NCBI GenBank assembly: GCA_018883785.1
Contig: JAHLFO010000066.1
Location: 1 to 35,217 of the forward strand
Reading direction: 5' to 3'
Length of the DNA stretch: 35,217 nt
Source: Candidatus Bacteroides intestinipullorum
GTDB lineage: Bacteria; Bacteroidota; Bacteroidia; Bacteroidales; Bacteroidaceae
A program made the translations under genes and the position numbers. Within the stretch, counting starts at the first letter, position 1; every line of letters begins with the position of its first letter. This document shows, one piece after another, positions 26,702 to 35,074 of this stretch. A model generated the notes under the pieces. That model saw nothing but the letters and a program-made list of their open reading frames with translations, did not search any database and was not told where the DNA came from.

Positions 26702-27601
26702 TCATGCTTGTATCTTGCGATATTCGCTAGGTGTGACACCCGTATGCTTTTTGAACGTCCGGTTGAAATGTTGGGAGTATTGGAATCCCAGCGTGTAGGC
26801 TATCTCTGTGACTGTCTTGTCTGTGCCGAGTATCAATTCCTTGGCCAGGTCAATGACTTTGTTCTGGATGTATTCCTGTGCCGTTTTTCCCATCTCTTTT
26901 TTGATGAGGTCGCCAAAATAGTTGGGTGAGAGGCAGACCTTGTCGGCAAAATATTTCACGGTGGGCAAGCCCTCGTTTTGGGGGTGTTCGCCTTGGAAGT
27001 ACTCGTCAAGCAGCATCTCAAACTTGGCCAGTACATCGCGGTTGACCACCGTGCGCGTGATGAATTGGCGTTCGTAGAAGCGCATGCAGTAGTCCAGCAG
27101 CAGTTCAATGTTGCGGGTAATGAGGCGGCGGCTGTGCTTATCTATGGGGCGTTGTAGCTCCAGGCGTGTCTTGGCCAGGCAATCCATAATGATAGCGCGT
27201 TCCTCTTCAGATGTGTGTAGGGCCTCGTTGCTGGCATAGGCGAAGAAGGAATATTGCTTGATGCCTCTCCCCAGCGAGGTGCCTTTGATCAGGTCGGGGT
27301 GGAACAGGATACCTTGTCCGGCTGGTTGTGCATCAGGGCGCATTGTCACCTCGGCTACTTGTCCAGGAGCGAAGCTCACGACGGTTCCTTCTTGATAGTC
27401 ATATTTTTGCTTGCCGTAGCGGATGTCCCCACAGAGGGTTTCTTTCAGGAACAGAGCGTAGATGCCGTAGTTCATCGTGAATTGGGAGGGAAAGCGCGTT
27501 GCGTTGCGAAAGTCCACAACGCTGACCAGCGGGTGCAACGTCTCCAAACCGAAGAGGTTGTTGTAGCATTCCACGCTGTCTATTTTGATAATTTTTTCCA
27601 T
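26702..27601 (-). CDS. AraC-family transcriptional regulator
   Basis: ATG 27601 (MEKIIKIDSVECYNN) is chosen, because residues before it in the tracked ORF look non-coding; product 299 aa. The N-terminal part is cupin-like (VSFAPGQVAEVTMRPDAQPAGQGILFHPDLI) and would bind an effector. The C-terminal ~100 residues contain both helix-turn-helix motifs (VKYFADKVCLSPNYFGDLIKK and VTEIAYTLGFQYSQHFNRTF, ending GVTPSEYRKI). It lies 145 bp downstream of the GH3 gene in the same orientation and converges on the lysozyme gene with 20 bp between stops. A role in controlling the GH3 gene is possible but unproven. Confidence 0.94.
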   Translation of the reverse strand: MEKIIKIDSVECYNNLFGLETLHPLVSVVDFRNATRFPSQFTMNYGIYALFLKETLCGDIRYGKQKYDYQEGTVVSFAPGQVAEVTMRPDAQPAGQGILFHPDLIKGTSLGRGIKQYSFFAYASNEALHTSEEERAIIMDCLAKTRLELQRPIDKHSRRLITRNIELLLDYCMRFYERQFITRTVVNRDVLAKFEMLLDEYFQGEHPQNEGLPTVKYFADKVCLSPNYFGDLIKKEMGKTAQEYIQNKVIDLAKELILGTDKTVTEIAYTLGFQYSQHFNRTFKKHTGVTPSEYRKIQA

Positions 27602-27687
27602 GTGATATGTTGTACAAAGTATAAAATCAAATGATAATTTATCGTGGGATTTGCATAATTGGCGTTCCATTATTTATGATAGAAGCT

Positions 27688-27734
27688 GGGGAAGGAGTAG
27701 AAACGGATAGACTTTTCGGCTCTTTTCCTTCCCC
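27688..27734 (-). terminator. Stem-loop between GH3 and AraC-type genes
   Basis: GGGGAAGGA (27688-27696) pairs with TCCTTCCCC (27726-27734), a 9-bp perfect stem with a 29-nt loop, 12 bp after the GH3 stop on the minus strand. No clear T-run follows on that strand, so it may attenuate or stabilise rather than fully terminate. Confidence 0.45.
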
Positions 27735-27746
27735 AAGGTGGTGTGC

Positions 27747-30341
27747 TTAAATCAATTTTATGGGTATGCGCTGCAACTTCGAGGGATCCGATGTGCCGCC
27801 ATAAAGAATTATATAATCCCCTTTGAGCGGACGCATCGTGTTGGATTCGGTGTCGAACCATTCGAAGCTGTTGCCGTCCAGCTGGAAAGTAACTTGCTGC
27901 GTCTCTCCCTTCTTTAGCAGGATGCGGCGGAAGGCGCGGAGTGTATGTCCTGGTCCTTCCTTGTCGTCGGGACGGCGCAGGTATACTTGCACTACTTCTT
28001 CGCCGTCGCGCTTGCCCGTGTTGGTCACGGGGATGGTCAGCGTGCAGGTCTCACCGCATTTCACCTCGTTGGCGGACAGGCTGGCCTGGCCATAGTCGAA
28101 GGTGGTATAGCTCAGTCCGTGACCGAAAGGAAATAGGGGCTTTTCCGTCATGTAGCGGTAGGTGTGGCCTTTCATGTTGTAATCCTGGAAGTCTGGCAGT
28201 TGTTCTGTGCTCTTGTAGAAGGTGACGGGCAGGCGTCCGGCCGGATTGTAGTCGCCAAAGAGCACGGATGCAATGGCTGTACCGCCGGCTTGTCCGGGAT
28301 ACCAGGCTTGCACGATGGCATCGCACAGCTTGGATTCCTGAGTCAGCGCCATGGCTGAGCCGGAGAAGTTGACGAAGACAATCTTCTTGCCTGCCTTGCG
28401 AAGCTCCTTCAGTAGTTCGGTCTGTACGGTTGGCAATTCGATGCGCTCACGATCACCTCCACGGAAGCCCGGAATGGTTACCGGCATTTCCTCACCTTCT
28501 AGTCCCGGAGAGATGCCTCCGGCGAAGATGACTACGTCGGCATCCTTCACACGGTCGACCGAGCGTCTTAGGTCGAGGGGGACTTCGCGGCCGAAGTCAA
28601 AGTTCAGGGTAGCGCAGTCACCTTCTGTGGCCGCGAAGGTGACCTTGATGTCGTAAGATTTCCCGGCTTCCGCTTTCAGCACGTGGACGCGATTGCTCTT
28701 CATGTTGAGCACAGAGGCCACTTGCTGGCCGTTGATGTATAGCTGGGCACCACCTTGGGTGTGGAAGCTGAACACCACATCTTCGCTCGTTGTCGGCTTG
28801 AAGGTTGTCTCATAGACGCCAAGGAAGCCTCCCAGAGGTACACCTGGTGCAAAGACGATGGCACCCGCCGTGGTGAAGCGGAATGGGTTGGAAACATGCG
28901 TTACTACATCCGGCTTGCCTTCTGTGTGATTCAGGTCTTTCCAATAGGACGCTTTGAAGCCTTTCTGTCCGTCGGATGCGGTACATTCATTGAAGAGGCT
29001 TTGCAGAGCCACGGCAGAGGTGTGGTCGCAACCGTGTTCGTAGATCAGCTGGTCGGTAGGCAGTTGCTCTTGCAGGGCTTGCAGTAGCGTGACGGTGTGC
29101 GAGGGAAAGCCATTATAGTTGCCCCACTGCATGATGCTGTCGTTGGCATTGGGACCTACCAAGGCTATCTTTAAGTCTTCCTTCTTCAGGGGGAGGATAT
29201 TGTTCCGGTTTTGGAGCAGGACGATACTTTCCTGGGCCATTCGTAGGGCTAGTTCGCGGTGTTTTTTGCTGTCCACCACGCTGAGGGGGATCTGATGCCA
29301 AGGTATATCCTTGTCAAACTCACCCAGTTCGAAGCGAGCCTTCAGCACACGGTGCAGGGCCGTGTCCAAGCGGCTCTCGCTGATGAGGCCTTCGCCGACG
29401 GCTTCCACCAGCGAGCGATAGCTTTCGCCACATTCCAGGTCGGTGCCGCTGACGACAGCCTTGGCTGATGCGTGGGCAGAGTCGGGTTCGGTGTGGTGGC
29501 GTCCCGGCGTGTAGAAGTCGGAGATGGCCCAGCAGTCTGATACCACCAGTCCTTGGAAGCCCCACTCGTCACGGAGGATTTGCTGGAGCAGGCGGTTGCT
29601 ACCGCAGCAAGGTTCGCCCTCGTAGCGGTTGTAGGCGCACATTACTTCCTTTACGTTTGCTTCCTGCACCAATGCTTTGAAGGCGGGCAGGTAGGTCTCC
29701 CACAGGTCGCGCGGGGCGATGTTTTCGGCGTTGAAGATGTGGCGGTTCCATTCCGGGCCGGAGTGTACGGCGAAGTGCTTGGCGCAGGCGTGCAGCTTGT
29801 CATATTTGGAGCCTTCCGGTCCTTGTAGTCCACGCACGACGTTGACGCCCATGCGTGCAGTCAAGTAGGGGTCTTCGCCGTAAGTCTCCTGTCCGCGTCC
29901 CCAACGGGGGTCACGGAAGATGTTGACATTGGGCGTCCAGAATGTCAGACCTTGGTATATTTTTAGTCCGCCCGACTTGGCATATTCGTTGCTCTTGGCG
30001 CGCGCTTCGTCGCTGACGGCGGTGAAGACGTCCTGCACCAAGGCATCGTCCCACGATGCAGCCATGCCGACGCACTGAGGGAAGACGGTGGCCAAGCCAG
30101 AGCGGCCTACGCCATGCAGGGCCTCGTTCCACCAGTTATACTCCTTGATGTCCAGTCGTGGGATGGCGGGTGATGCAAATTGCATCAATGATACTTTTTC
30201 TTCCAGAGTCAACCTTCCTATCAGGTCGGTGGCACGTTCGTCGGGCGAGAGCGAAGGGTCTTGGTAGGGGAGGGTGCCCCCACAAGAAGCCAGCAGCAGG
30301 GCTACACATGCCGTGGCCAGCGGTTTTAGAATTTTGTTCAT
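27747..30341 (-). CDS. Glycoside hydrolase family 3 lipoprotein, beta-xylosidase/beta-glucosidase-like
   Basis: ATG 30341 (MNKILKPLATACVALLLASC) gives a lipoprotein signal and 864 aa; the tracked 30470 start is upstream of the promoter. The GH3 N-terminal barrel carries WWNEALHGVGR and the nucleophile D269 in VVSDCWAISDFY; the WWNEALHG and SDC forms are typical of the xylosidase-like branch. A PA14-like insert is visible (FKASYWKDLNHTEG ... VVFSFHTQGGAQLYINGQQV), then the C-terminal alpha/beta domain and a fibronectin-III-like end (PVTNTGKRDGEEVVQVYLR). It likely removes terminal sugars from plant oligosaccharides in the periplasm. No SusC/SusD pair is nearby. Substrate uncertain. Confidence 0.94.
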   Translation of the reverse strand: MNKILKPLATACVALLLASCGGTLPYQDPSLSPDERATDLIGRLTLEEKVSLMQFASPAIPRLDIKEYNWWNEALHGVGRSGLATVFPQCVGMAASWDDALVQDVFTAVSDEARAKSNEYAKSGGLKIYQGLTFWTPNVNIFRDPRWGRGQETYGEDPYLTARMGVNVVRGLQGPEGSKYDKLHACAKHFAVHSGPEWNRHIFNAENIAPRDLWETYLPAFKALVQEANVKEVMCAYNRYEGEPCCGSNRLLQQILRDEWGFQGLVVSDCWAISDFYTPGRHHTEPDSAHASAKAVVSGTDLECGESYRSLVEAVGEGLISESRLDTALHRVLKARFELGEFDKDIPWHQIPLSVVDSKKHRELALRMAQESIVLLQNRNNILPLKKEDLKIALVGPNANDSIMQWGNYNGFPSHTVTLLQALQEQLPTDQLIYEHGCDHTSAVALQSLFNECTASDGQKGFKASYWKDLNHTEGKPDVVTHVSNPFRFTTAGAIVFAPGVPLGGFLGVYETTFKPTTSEDVVFSFHTQGGAQLYINGQQVASVLNMKSNRVHVLKAEAGKSYDIKVTFAATEGDCATLNFDFGREVPLDLRRSVDRVKDADVVIFAGGISPGLEGEEMPVTIPGFRGGDRERIELPTVQTELLKELRKAGKKIVFVNFSGSAMALTQESKLCDAIVQAWYPGQAGGTAIASVLFGDYNPAGRLPVTFYKSTEQLPDFQDYNMKGHTYRYMTEKPLFPFGHGLSYTTFDYGQASLSANEVKCGETCTLTIPVTNTGKRDGEEVVQVYLRRPDDKEGPGHTLRAFRRILLKKGETQQVTFQLDGNSFEWFDTESNTMRPLKGDYIILYGGTSDPSKLQRIPIKLI

Positions 30342-30371
30342 GGTGTGATATGCTATTAGTGTTTGACGGGA

Positions 30372-30402
30372 CGAAGTTACTAAACGATTCGCTTTCAGCA
30401 AA
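30372..30402 (-). promoter_or_regulatory. Promoter of the GH3 gene
   Basis: On the minus strand TTTG (30399-30402) is followed after 19 bp by TAACTTCG (30372-30379), one base off TAnnTTTG. The GH3 ATG is 31 bp downstream. It excludes the upstream ORF-track start. Confidence 0.6.
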
Positions 30403-30442
30403 GGAATCAAGACAAAGATTTGCCTGACAATGGAAATAGGGA

Positions 30443-30486
30443 TGCCAAAGAAGCGCATCGGCAGTGCCAAAGAGGCGCAAAAGCCC
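30443..30486. repeat. Repeat D: two 22-bp-spaced copies of TGCCAAAGARGCGCA
   Basis: TGCCAAAGAAGCGCA at 30443 and TGCCAAAGAGGCGCA at 30465 differ by one base and are exactly 22 bp apart. They lie in the 276-bp divergent gap between the GH3 and fumarase genes, which otherwise holds only promoter elements. The second copy can form a weak GTGCC/GGCGC stem. Confidence 0.7.
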
Positions 30487-30563
30487 GGGAAAAACTTGGC
30501 AAAATGCGCCCGGAAAGATTAAAAAATAGCCGCAGGCAGAGAGTATTTATCGGAAGATTTGCT

Positions 30564-30571
30564 TACCTTTG
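30564..30571 (+). promoter_or_regulatory. Putative -7 element of the fumarase gene
   Basis: TACCTTTG matches TAnnTTTG exactly, 46 bp before the fumarase ATG. A good -33 box at 19-21 bp is not visible, so the call rests on the -7 box. Confidence 0.5.
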
Positions 30572-30617
30572 CCAAGACGATAATCCATTTACATTAAAAT
30601 TATATACGATTGTAATT

Positions 30618-32258
30618 ATGGCAACACCCGAATTCAAGTATGCGCCCATGTTTCAATTGGGTAAAGACGACACGGAGTATTACCTCCTCAGCAAGGACGG
30701 CGTGTCGGTAAGTGAGTTTGAAGGAAAAACTATCCTGAAAGTTAGTCCCGAGGCATTGACCCGCTTGGCCAATGCAGCCTTTCGCGATGTCAACTTCCTT
30801 TTGCGCCGCTCGCACAACGAGCAGGTGGCCAAGATTCTGACTGACCCCGAAGCTAGCGAGAATGACAAGTACGTGGCACTGACCTTCTTGCGCAATGCCG
30901 AAGTGGCCTGCAAGGGCAAACTGCCTTTCTGCCAGGACACCGGAACGGCCATCATCCACGGTGAGAAGGGCCAGCAGGTGTGGACTGGATTCTGCGACGA
31001 AGAGGCTCTGTCCAAGGGAGTCTACAAGACCTACACTGAAGAAAATCTGCGCTACTCACAGAATGCTCCACTCTCCATGTACGAAGAGGTGAACACGCGC
31101 TGCAACCTGCCTGCCCAGATTGACATCGAGGCCACTGAGGGCGACGAATACAAGTTCCTCTGCGTGGTGAAGGGCGGTGGCTCAGCCAACAAGACTTATT
31201 TCTACCAAGAGACCAAGGCCCGTATCCAGAATCCGGGCACACTGGTTCCATTCCTCGTGGAGAAGATGAAGACGCTGGGCACGGCGGCTTGTCCTCCGTA
31301 TCACATCGCTTTCGTCATTGGCGGCACGTCGGCCGAGAAGAATCTGTTGACCGTGAAACTGGCTTCTACCCATTATTACGATAACCTGCCCACGACGGGC
31401 GACGAGACGGGCCGCGCTTTCCGCGACATTGAACTGGAGAAGCAACTCTTGACCGAAGCGCACCGCATCGGCCTCGGTGCCCAGTTTGGCGGCAAATATT
31501 TTGCCCATGACATCCGCGTCATCCGTCTGCCACGCCACGGTGCATCCTGCCCCATAGGTTTGGGAGTGAGCTGCTCGGCCGACCGCAACATCAAGGCCAA
31601 GATCAACAAGGACGGTATTTGGATTGAGAAACTGGATGACAATCCCGGTGAACTTATCCCCGAAGAACTGCGCAATGCAGGCGAGGGCAACGCTGTGCGT
31701 ATCGACCTGAACCAACCGATGAGCGAAATCTGCAAGATTCTGTCCCAATACCCCGTAGCTACACGCGTCAGCCTGAACGGTACTATCATTGTAGCACGCG
31801 ATATCGCTCACGCCAAGCTGAAAGCTCGTCTGGATGCCGGCGAGGACTTGCCGCAGTACTTCAAGGATCATCCCGTGCTTTACGCCGGTCCGGCCAAGAC
31901 ACCCGAAGGCATGCCTTGTGGCTCGATGGGTCCGACGACGGCCAACCGTATGGATCCCTATGTAGATGAGTTCCAAGATCACGGCGGCTCCATGGTGATG
32001 ATTGCCAAAGGCAACCGCACACAGGTGGTGACCGATGCCTGCAAAAAGCATGGCGGATTCTATCTGGGCAGTATTGGCGGTCCGGCGGCCGTGTTGTCGA
32101 TGAACAGCATCAAGAGCATCGAGTGCGTGGAATATCCCGAACTGGGCATGGAGGCTATCTGGAAAATCAACGTGGTGGACTTCCCTGCTTTCATCCTCGT
32201 GGATGACAAGGGCAACGACTTCTTCAAGCAGCTGAAGCCGTGGGATTGCAAATGTTAA
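30618..32258 (+). CDS. fum: Class I (iron-sulfur) fumarate hydratase
   Basis: ATG 30618 ([18 protein letters not shown]) replaces the tracked 30420, which lies upstream of the promoter; product 546 aa, close to E. coli FumA/FumB (548). It interconverts fumarate and malate. Three cysteines fit the [4Fe-4S] ligands: C105 (FCQDTGTA), C225 (TAACPPYH) and C319 (VSCSADRN), almost the same numbering as E. coli C105/C224/C318. GGTSAEKN and [20 protein letters not shown] are further family motifs. In these anaerobes it serves the reductive malate-fumarate-succinate branch. The oxygen-labile class I type suits an anaerobe. Confidence 0.96.
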   Translation: MATPEFKYAPMFQLGKDDTEYYLLSKDGVSVSEFEGKTILKVSPEALTRLANAAFRDVNFLLRRSHNEQVAKILTDPEASENDKYVALTFLRNAEVACKGKLPFCQDTGTAIIHGEKGQQVWTGFCDEEALSKGVYKTYTEENLRYSQNAPLSMYEEVNTRCNLPAQIDIEATEGDEYKFLCVVKGGGSANKTYFYQETKARIQNPGTLVPFLVEKMKTLGTAACPPYHIAFVIGGTSAEKNLLTVKLASTHYYDNLPTTGDETGRAFRDIELEKQLLTEAHRIGLGAQFGGKYFAHDIRVIRLPRHGASCPIGLGVSCSADRNIKAKINKDGIWIEKLDDNPGELIPEELRNAGEGNAVRIDLNQPMSEICKILSQYPVATRVSLNGTIIVARDIAHAKLKARLDAGEDLPQYFKDHPVLYAGPAKTPEGMPCGSMGPTTANRMDPYVDEFQDHGGSMVMIAKGNRTQVVTDACKKHGGFYLGSIGGPAAVLSMNSIKSIECVEYPELGMEAIWKINVVDFPAFILVDDKGNDFFKQLKPWDCKC

Positions 32259-32302
32259 TTAGCTGAAGCTTTTTGGTTTGTACTTGAGCATAGTAACCTC
32301 TT

Positions 32303-32335
32303 GGGGCGTTCCTTGTGAAAGGCGCGCCCCTTTTT
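32303..32335 (+). terminator. Intrinsic terminator after the fumarase gene
   Basis: GGGGCG (32303-32308) pairs with CGCCCC (32325-32330), enclosing an inner CCTT/AAGG stem and a GTGA loop, and is followed by TTTTT. The tracked TTG start of the next ORF (32334) falls inside this T-run, which argues against that start. Confidence 0.92.
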
Positions 32336-32355
32336 GATTAACTACACAGCAACTG

Positions 32356-33513
32356 ATGAAAAAATACTTACACAAAAGAATTTCGATAAGCGAATTGTGT
32401 GGCTGGATGTGGTCCGGCTGGTGGCCATGTTCACGGTGGTGTGCTGCCACTGCACAGATCCTTTTAATTTTTATCCCGGCACTTCGCCGGACATTGGTGA
32501 AATCAAGTTTTGGGGGGCTGCCTATGGCGCATTGCTTCGCCCTTGCGTGCCGTTGTTCGTGATGATCACAGGTGCCCTGTTATTACCTGTACGGGGAGAT
32601 ATCTCGGCGTTCTATCGAAAACGCATCCTCCGCGTGTTCGTTCCCTTCCTGATTTGGGGAGTGCTCTATGCGCTCTTCCCATGGATAACGGGCGTGTTGG
32701 GCTTGGACTCCAAGGTCATATTGGACTTCTTTCCCTACTCGGGCGAGGAGGTGATGCGGCAATCGCTCGGGGTTAGTCTGGGTTATATCGCACAGATACC
32801 GGTCAATTTCTCTGCTTTGGCCGTCCATTTGTGGTATATTTATTTGTTGATAGGGTTATATCTCTACCTTCCTATATTCTCAGCTTGGGTGGCTCAGGCA
32901 TCCGATCGAGGCAAGCGGAATTTCCTTCTGGCGTGGGGAGTCACCACGTTATTGCCTTACGTCCATGAGTTTGTTGCGCCCTATCTTTGGGGCGAATGCT
33001 CGTAGAATGCGTTCGGGATGCTCTATTACTTTGCCGGGTTCAATGGCTATCTGTTGCTGGGCCATTATCTGAGGCACCACGACTGGAGCCGGACACAGCT
33101 ATGGGGATGGGGTGTGCCGATGTTTCTCGCAGGCTATGCATTTACCTTCTTCGGTTTCCGCTATATTGACATCCAATCCCGAAGCTACACCCGAAGAATA
33201 TGAATTGTTCTTCACGTACTGCTCCCTCAATGTGGTGCTTATGACGCTTCCCGTGTTCATGTGGTGCAAGCAGGTTCGTGTTCGTTCCCTCCGGTTGCAA
33301 CGCATGTTGGCCAACCTGACTCTCTGCGGCTTCGGTGTGTACATGGTGCATTATTTCTTGGCGGGTCCCAGTGTGGTGTGGATGCGTGCCTTGCATGTTC
33401 CCATTTGCCTCCAGATTCCGTTGGCGGCAGTGGTAGCCTTCGGCTTGTCGTGGATCCTTGTGTCGTTGGTCTATCGTTGGGTAGGGCCAAGGGCCAAGTG
33501 GGTGTTCGGCTAA
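32356..33513 (+). pseudogene. Acyltransferase-3 family membrane protein, broken by three lesions
   Basis: Homology signals run across three frames. ATG 32356 is followed by six A's; one more A would give MKKILTQKNFDKRIVWLDVVRL, joining the ATG to the frame that carries the conserved acyltransferase-3 start (VWLDVVRLVAMFTVVCCHC). Second, TAG at 33003-33005 stands where TGG would read GECSWNAFGMLYYFAGF, and the same frame stays open beyond. Third, near 33160-33170 the frame must shift by one extra base to reach TSNPEATPEEYELFFTYC, which continues to the stop at 33513. The family has about 10 membrane helices and O-acylates sugars or exported polymers. The repaired length (~386 aa) is normal. 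Loss of function is likely, unless the lesions are sequencing errors. Confidence 0.85.
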
Positions 33514-33527
33514 GCAGTTTGTGGGAA

Positions 33528-33551
33528 GGGCAGGTTCAAATCTGCCTGCCC
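33528..33551. terminator. Possible bidirectional stem-loop at the convergent gene ends
   Basis: GGGCAGG (33528-33534) pairs with CCTGCCC (33545-33551), a 7-bp stem with a 10-nt loop, overlapping the MATE stop and lying 15 bp after the pseudogene stop. No T-run on either side, so termination activity is uncertain. Confidence 0.35.
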
Positions 33552-34870
33552 ACCCATTTCCCATACTTGATGTAGAGGTAACAGAATAAGAGGATGAAGA
33601 CGCCGTAGACGATGTCTGCACTCCAGCACAAGGCTACATCCAGGCGGAGGAAAAGGATGGTCCACGTGATGTAGGCTGTGTAGATGGTCAGGCTGCTCAG
33701 TTCCAGCACGAGGGCGGTGCGGGTGTTGCCTGTGCCGGACACGGACTGGAAGTAGACGTTGGCCGGGACGAGTGCGAGGTAGGTGGCGCACATCATCCAC
33801 AGCGATGGCACAGCTGCCTCCCGAAGGTCGGGCATGTCAGTGTAGATGCCCAGGATGAGGTGGGGGAAGATTGCAAACAACACCGCCAAGGGCAACACGA
33901 AGAGGTAGGCCAGGCGGATGTGTTGGCGGATGAGGCCAGGCACCTTGTCCGAGTGGCCCCGGCCGATGAGGTTGCTGGTCAGTGACCCGCAGGTGGAAGC
34001 AAACGCCATCATCACCATGAAGAGGATGCCTGAGGCACTGCGAACGATGTTGGTCACGGCCAAGGCCCGTTCGCCCAGGTGTTCGATATAGAGGAAGAAC
34101 AGGAACCACGTGGCCAGCGAGAAGAAATTCTGGATCATCGTCCAGAAAGACACGTCCAGCATCCGGCGGAGCACATCGGCACGGAAGCGGGGCATGCGAT
34201 CCAGGCCATATTTGCGGATGTCCACCCTGCGGCGGGTGTAGAGGATGAAGAACAACAGCGATACCCCCTCGGCCAAAGACGAACCAATGGCGGCACCCGC
34301 GATGCCCAAAGCCGGGAATCCGAAGTTTCCAAAAATCAGGATATAGTTGAACACCACGTTGCTCAGCACCATCACGATGGAGTTCAGGGTCAACGTCTTG
34401 GTCTGCACCGTGCCTAGGAAGAAGGCGCGGAAGATGACCGCGCTGAACGAGAAGAACGCGCCGAACACGCGCCAATGCAGGTAATCCTCGGCGGCGCGGC
34501 AGACGTCGGGCGAGGAGATGATACGCTCCAGGATCATCGGCGAGAAGAAGTAGCTGAGCAGGAACATCACTGCGGCAAGGCACACTTGGAAGTAGATGCC
34601 GTGGTAGAACAGTTGGCCAATGGCGTGGTAGTTTTCCTCGCCGTTGCGCCGGGCGATGAGGATCTGTGTACCGATGCTGAAACCGAAGGCCACCATGAAG
34701 ATGACCATGTAGAAGACGCCGGCAATGGCCGAGGCGCCCAGTTCGACTTCGCCCACGCGGCCCAGGAAGGCGGTGTCTGTCATGCCGATCAGCTGCTCCA
34801 TGATGAGGCTGATGAGGATGGGATAGGCGATGTGCCAGATTTGGCGGTTGGTGTAGGTTGTCTGCTGCAT
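33536..34870 (-). CDS. MATE family efflux transporter
   Basis: ATG 34870 (MQQTTYTNRQIWHIAYPILI) gives 444 aa, the usual MATE length with about 12 membrane helices. The tracked 35023 start would translate the repeat array and is rejected. The first helix region shows PILISLIMEQLIGMTDTAFLGRVGEVELGA, the typical MatE opening, and a second MatE half begins around residue 235 (DVSFWTMIQNFFSLATWFLFF). It probably exports cationic drugs or metabolites by Na+ or H+ antiport; ion and substrate cannot be assigned. It follows the probable yidC in the same direction, an order I associate with Bacteroides genomes. Confidence 0.95.
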   Translation of the reverse strand: MQQTTYTNRQIWHIAYPILISLIMEQLIGMTDTAFLGRVGEVELGASAIAGVFYMVIFMVAFGFSIGTQILIARRNGEENYHAIGQLFYHGIYFQVCLAAVMFLLSYFFSPMILERIISSPDVCRAAEDYLHWRVFGAFFSFSAVIFRAFFLGTVQTKTLTLNSIVMVLSNVVFNYILIFGNFGFPALGIAGAAIGSSLAEGVSLLFFILYTRRRVDIRKYGLDRMPRFRADVLRRMLDVSFWTMIQNFFSLATWFLFFLYIEHLGERALAVTNIVRSASGILFMVMMAFASTCGSLTSNLIGRGHSDKVPGLIRQHIRLAYLFVLPLAVLFAIFPHLILGIYTDMPDLREAAVPSLWMMCATYLALVPANVYFQSVSGTGNTRTALVLELSSLTIYTAYITWTILFLRLDVALCWSADIVYGVFILLFCYLYIKYGKWVGRQI

Positions 34871-34946
34871 GAGTGGAATGTTGTTGCGTTTATAATGGTT
34901 TACAAAGCCTAGGAAATGTTCGGTAAAGGTGATACTTTGACCAGGC

Positions 34947-35012
34947 AAAGGTGCCACCTTTGGCCACAAAAGGTGCCACCTTTTCTTACCAAAGGTGGCA
35001 CCTTTTCTATGT
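34947..35012 (-). repeat. Array A2: three units, 22-bp period, AAAGGTGSCACCTTT
   Basis: Near-palindromic 15-mers start at 34947, 34969 and 34991, exactly 22 bp apart, with cores AAAGGTGCCACCTTT (twice) and AAAGGTGGCACCTTT (once) on the + strand. The last unit shares the 17-base GGTGGCACCTTTTCTAT with array A1, 31 kb away. In the minus sense, that of the upstream probable yidC whose stop is 62 bp away, two of three loops are GGC and one is GCC. Confidence 0.92.
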
Positions 35013-35074
35013 CTCTGGGACAAGTATTGATTGTCTGGTGGTTGTCTCCGAGCAGTTAAGCGGTGAAAAAATGT

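Noticed and set aside
30420-30617. 66-residue N-terminal extension of fumarase (tracked start 30420)
   Set aside because: It runs through repeat D and the -7 box. ATG 30618 gives the family length and places the cysteines at the expected positions.
32334-32355. TTG start at 32334 for the acyltransferase-3 gene
   Set aside because: It lies in the T-run of the fumarase terminator. ATG 32356 plus one A gives a much better N terminus, so a frameshift is the simpler reading.
34871-35023. N-terminal extension of the MATE protein (tracked start 35023)
   Set aside because: The extension translates the repeat array (KKRWHLLWPKVAPL) and precedes the conserved MATE start; a shadow frame at array A1 gives a similar peptide (KRWHLFYKEVAPF), showing it is repeat-derived.
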